From the NCBI GenBank assembly GCA_964452105.1, contig CAYVLI010000014.1, forward strand, positions 1 to 7,231: a stretch of DNA of 7,231 nucleotides, given 5' to 3'. Shown here piece after piece: positions 5,501-7,231 of the stretch (position 1 is the first letter of the stretch; each line of letters begins with the position of its first letter). This DNA comes from CAYVLI01 sp964452105 [NCBI: uncultured Nitrospinota bacterium] (GTDB lineage: Bacteria; JAUXIQ01). Made by a program: the position numbers and the translations under genes. The notes below the pieces were generated by a model. That model was not told the origin of the DNA and searched no databases. It saw only the letters and a list, made by a program, of their open reading frames with translations.

Positions 5501-7228
5501 CTAAGTCAAATTACCCATTCGCCACCTATAAGGGTCCGGTTCCTCCTTGAGCCGGGAGATAATCTCTTTCTTGTTAGGCAGGTCCGAGGCTTCGATCACC
5601 AGCTCCGGCGGTATGGGAAAACCCATCCTCACCAGTTCCAGCATGGCCTGGTAGTCAGCCACCCTGTGAGTAGGTGCGCTTAATGCCTCGTCCACGACTA
5701 TGTCATACCTGGAGAGGTCGGCGCCCTGCAAAGCCAGCATCGCTTCCTGTCGATCAAACAAATCCCACGTATCCATTTGAGAACCGGTGATCCTCAATAT
5801 TTTTTCAGGGGTATAGTAATCTTGAATAGCGCGGATGAGGAACTTCCCGAGAAGCTTCTTGGTGTAGCGAAAATTGTCGAAAATCTCCTGAACTGCTATG
5901 ATCCCCTGTCGCTGTCTGAGCTGAATGGCTATCCCGGGGGTAGTCTTTTCGTAATGGCCCAGAAGGTCTGCGTTGATGGCGGATATCTCCTTGATGTTCT
6001 CAGTGCTTATGGCCTCCAGGTCTATGTAGCCTCTGGGAGTCGGCACAGGGGTGATGCGCTCCAGGCGCCTGCCCGGCTCCACTTCGATGACCACTCCCGG
6101 CTTGTTGCCGAATCGCTCCAGTATGCGCTTGTCGCGCAATGCGCCGTGTTCCATTATCCAGCCGCTGTTGGCAGCGGTATTAATAATGTGCAGTAGCTGG
6201 GCCCTCCGCTTGTTGATTTCACGCTGCGGATCTTTGAGGGCGCGTACCAATCCCTGATACTTAAGCGAGCAGTTCAACGCCGACGGAGTATATTCGGCAA
6301 AGAAAGGAATTATGGGATACCCGTTAAAGCTGAAAGGGCTTTCCTTGTCTTCCAGCAGCGCATTTCCACAAACCACCGCCAGCTTGACGCGGGGGACGAC
6401 TCGTTTGACCATAAAGAACCTGTCAGAACCCTCCATCAGTTTCTTCAAGCTGCTATCGGCCATAGTGGTGGGGTAAACTTCACCTGTTTCGCGGTCACCA
6501 ATAAAGTCCTGCTCCCCATGCGTCCTGTACCAGCACTCCTTTAAAACCAGCACATCCTTGCTGAGAGGTCGGTTCTCGCTTCCATCCGGGACGTCATACC
6601 CGCTCCCCGCTGCCCCCTGAAAATTGACGAGGTCCGAAGGCTCCTCTACAGCAAGGCTATCTATGTTATCCGCCATTTCCGGATAGAGCCTCTTTAATCC
6701 GTTGCGCCTTATCTGCAAAACTCTCATCACGTAAGCTGCATCCGACAGGTCGTACTCAGCGCTGAGAGGGTCCACGAACACATTGAACGGTCTCAAAGAC
6801 CTTACGCGTACCTCCCCGTTCAGGAAATCCTCTCCGAAATCCATGTACACGTAGGAGAAGCCTCTTCCGCAGACCAGACTATCCTGAAACTGGAAGCTCT
6901 GCTCATATTCACCGTTGTTGTTCACCATTATGAATTTTATGAGCGCCGTCAGGATATCCGCCACCCTGGTATCGCTCCCCTCCATGGGAAGACATTTAAT
7001 GTCCATGCGGCTCTGCCTCTCATAGCCACAGAGGAGTTTCACTGCAGGTTTAATTTTGTTTATGGTGAGGACCGGGCGCCCCTCTTCCCTCAATTTATGC
7101 CTGGAAGTTTCGTCCCACTGCTCTCCCAGATAAAATTCAAAGTCCTCCCGGGCCTGTCGCCTCCATTCCCGCTCGTATTCGATGGAGTCGCCATACCACT
7201 GATTGACCTGTGTGACCAAATCGTTCAT
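5501..7228 (-). CDS. Portal protein, P22-like family
   Basis: This 575-aa protein forms the dodecameric ring at one capsid vertex through which DNA enters and leaves. It is a P22-type portal by its N-terminus: YEREWRRQAREDFEFYLGEQW (18-38), then EEGRPVLTINKIKPAVKLLCGYERQSRMDIKCLP (48-81). It continues with FQDSLVCGRGFSYVYMDF (114-131) and the SLRPFNVFVDPLSAEYDLSDAAYVMR wing segment (144-169). The C-terminal region has IVVDEALSAPTHRVADYQAMLELVRMG and LPNKKEII, also typical. It is shorter than P22 gp1 (about 725 aa), lacking an obvious long C-terminal barrel, but within the range of the family. ATG 7228 fits the expected N-terminus, but only three bases precede it in the window, so the ribosome site cannot be seen and a further-upstream start cannot be excluded. 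Terminase genes would be expected beyond the right edge. Confidence 0.92.
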   Translation of the reverse strand: MNDLVTQVNQWYGDSIEYEREWRRQAREDFEFYLGEQWDETSRHKLREEGRPVLTINKIKPAVKLLCGYERQSRMDIKCLPMEGSDTRVADILTALIKFIMVNNNGEYEQSFQFQDSLVCGRGFSYVYMDFGEDFLNGEVRVRSLRPFNVFVDPLSAEYDLSDAAYVMRVLQIRRNGLKRLYPEMADNIDSLAVEEPSDLVNFQGAAGSGYDVPDGSENRPLSKDVLVLKECWYRTHGEQDFIGDRETGEVYPTTMADSSLKKLMEGSDRFFMVKRVVPRVKLAVVCGNALLEDKESPFSFNGYPIIPFFAEYTPSALNCSLKYQGLVRALKDPQREINKRRAQLLHIINTAANSGWIMEHGALRDKRILERFGNKPGVVIEVEPGRRLERITPVPTPRGYIDLEAISTENIKEISAINADLLGHYEKTTPGIAIQLRQRQGIIAVQEIFDNFRYTKKLLGKFLIRAIQDYYTPEKILRITGSQMDTWDLFDRQEAMLALQGADLSRYDIVVDEALSAPTHRVADYQAMLELVRMGFPIPPELVIEASDLPNKKEIISRLKEEPDPYRWRMGNLT

Positions 7229-7231
7229 TCT

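Noticed and set aside
4253-5683. 476-codon open frame on the plus strand
   Set aside because: It lies antisense to the capsid, scaffold and portal genes and crosses the hairpin-filled gap. It shows no recognisable domain and no ribosome site, and the opposite strand carries clear protein families. It is read as a shadow of real coding frames.
5777-6196. 139-codon plus-strand open frame inside the portal gene
   Set aside because: It is antisense to well-conserved portal sequence, with no recognisable protein motif or context.

Overview
The window is a structural (virion morphogenesis) module of a tailed, podovirus-like bacteriophage or prophage. All seven supported genes lie on the minus strand and are transcribed from the right edge to the left edge. 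No integrase, tRNA, host gene, insertion sequence or CRISPR array is visible, so free phage and integrated prophage cannot be told apart. Most genes have good Shine-Dalgarno sites, which fits a bacterial host. The host itself cannot be named from this sequence.

The layout in transcription order is as follows. A P22-type portal protein (7228-5501) starts three bases inside the right edge. A 189-bp non-coding gap (5500-5312) follows, with an intrinsic terminator and four more short inverted repeats. Next come an acidic, coiled-coil scaffolding protein (5311-4547), an N4-gp56-family major capsid protein (4528-3521), a 153-bp gap (3520-3368) with a striking nested GC-rich inverted repeat, and an 83-aa unrecognised small protein in the usual position of a decoration or accessory head protein (3367-3116). 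A second intrinsic terminator (3095-3054) separates these from the tail-side genes. Those are a head-tail adaptor of the phage SU10 adaptor type (3028-2411), a tail-fibre-like protein (2314-1451), and a long protein resembling the beta-propeller tail-tube or tail-stabilisation proteins (1448 to beyond the left edge).

The genes form a short-tail assembly line. The portal nucleates the procapsid, the scaffold directs coat polymerisation, the coat makes the shell, the adaptor docks under the portal, and the last two proteins build the tail and fibre. The terminator after the portal gene and the one after the 83-aa gene bracket the scaffold, capsid and small-protein genes as a separate cassette. 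The virion proteins themselves belong to known families or look like them. The parts that deserve a second look are the structured non-coding gaps and the unknown 83-aa protein.
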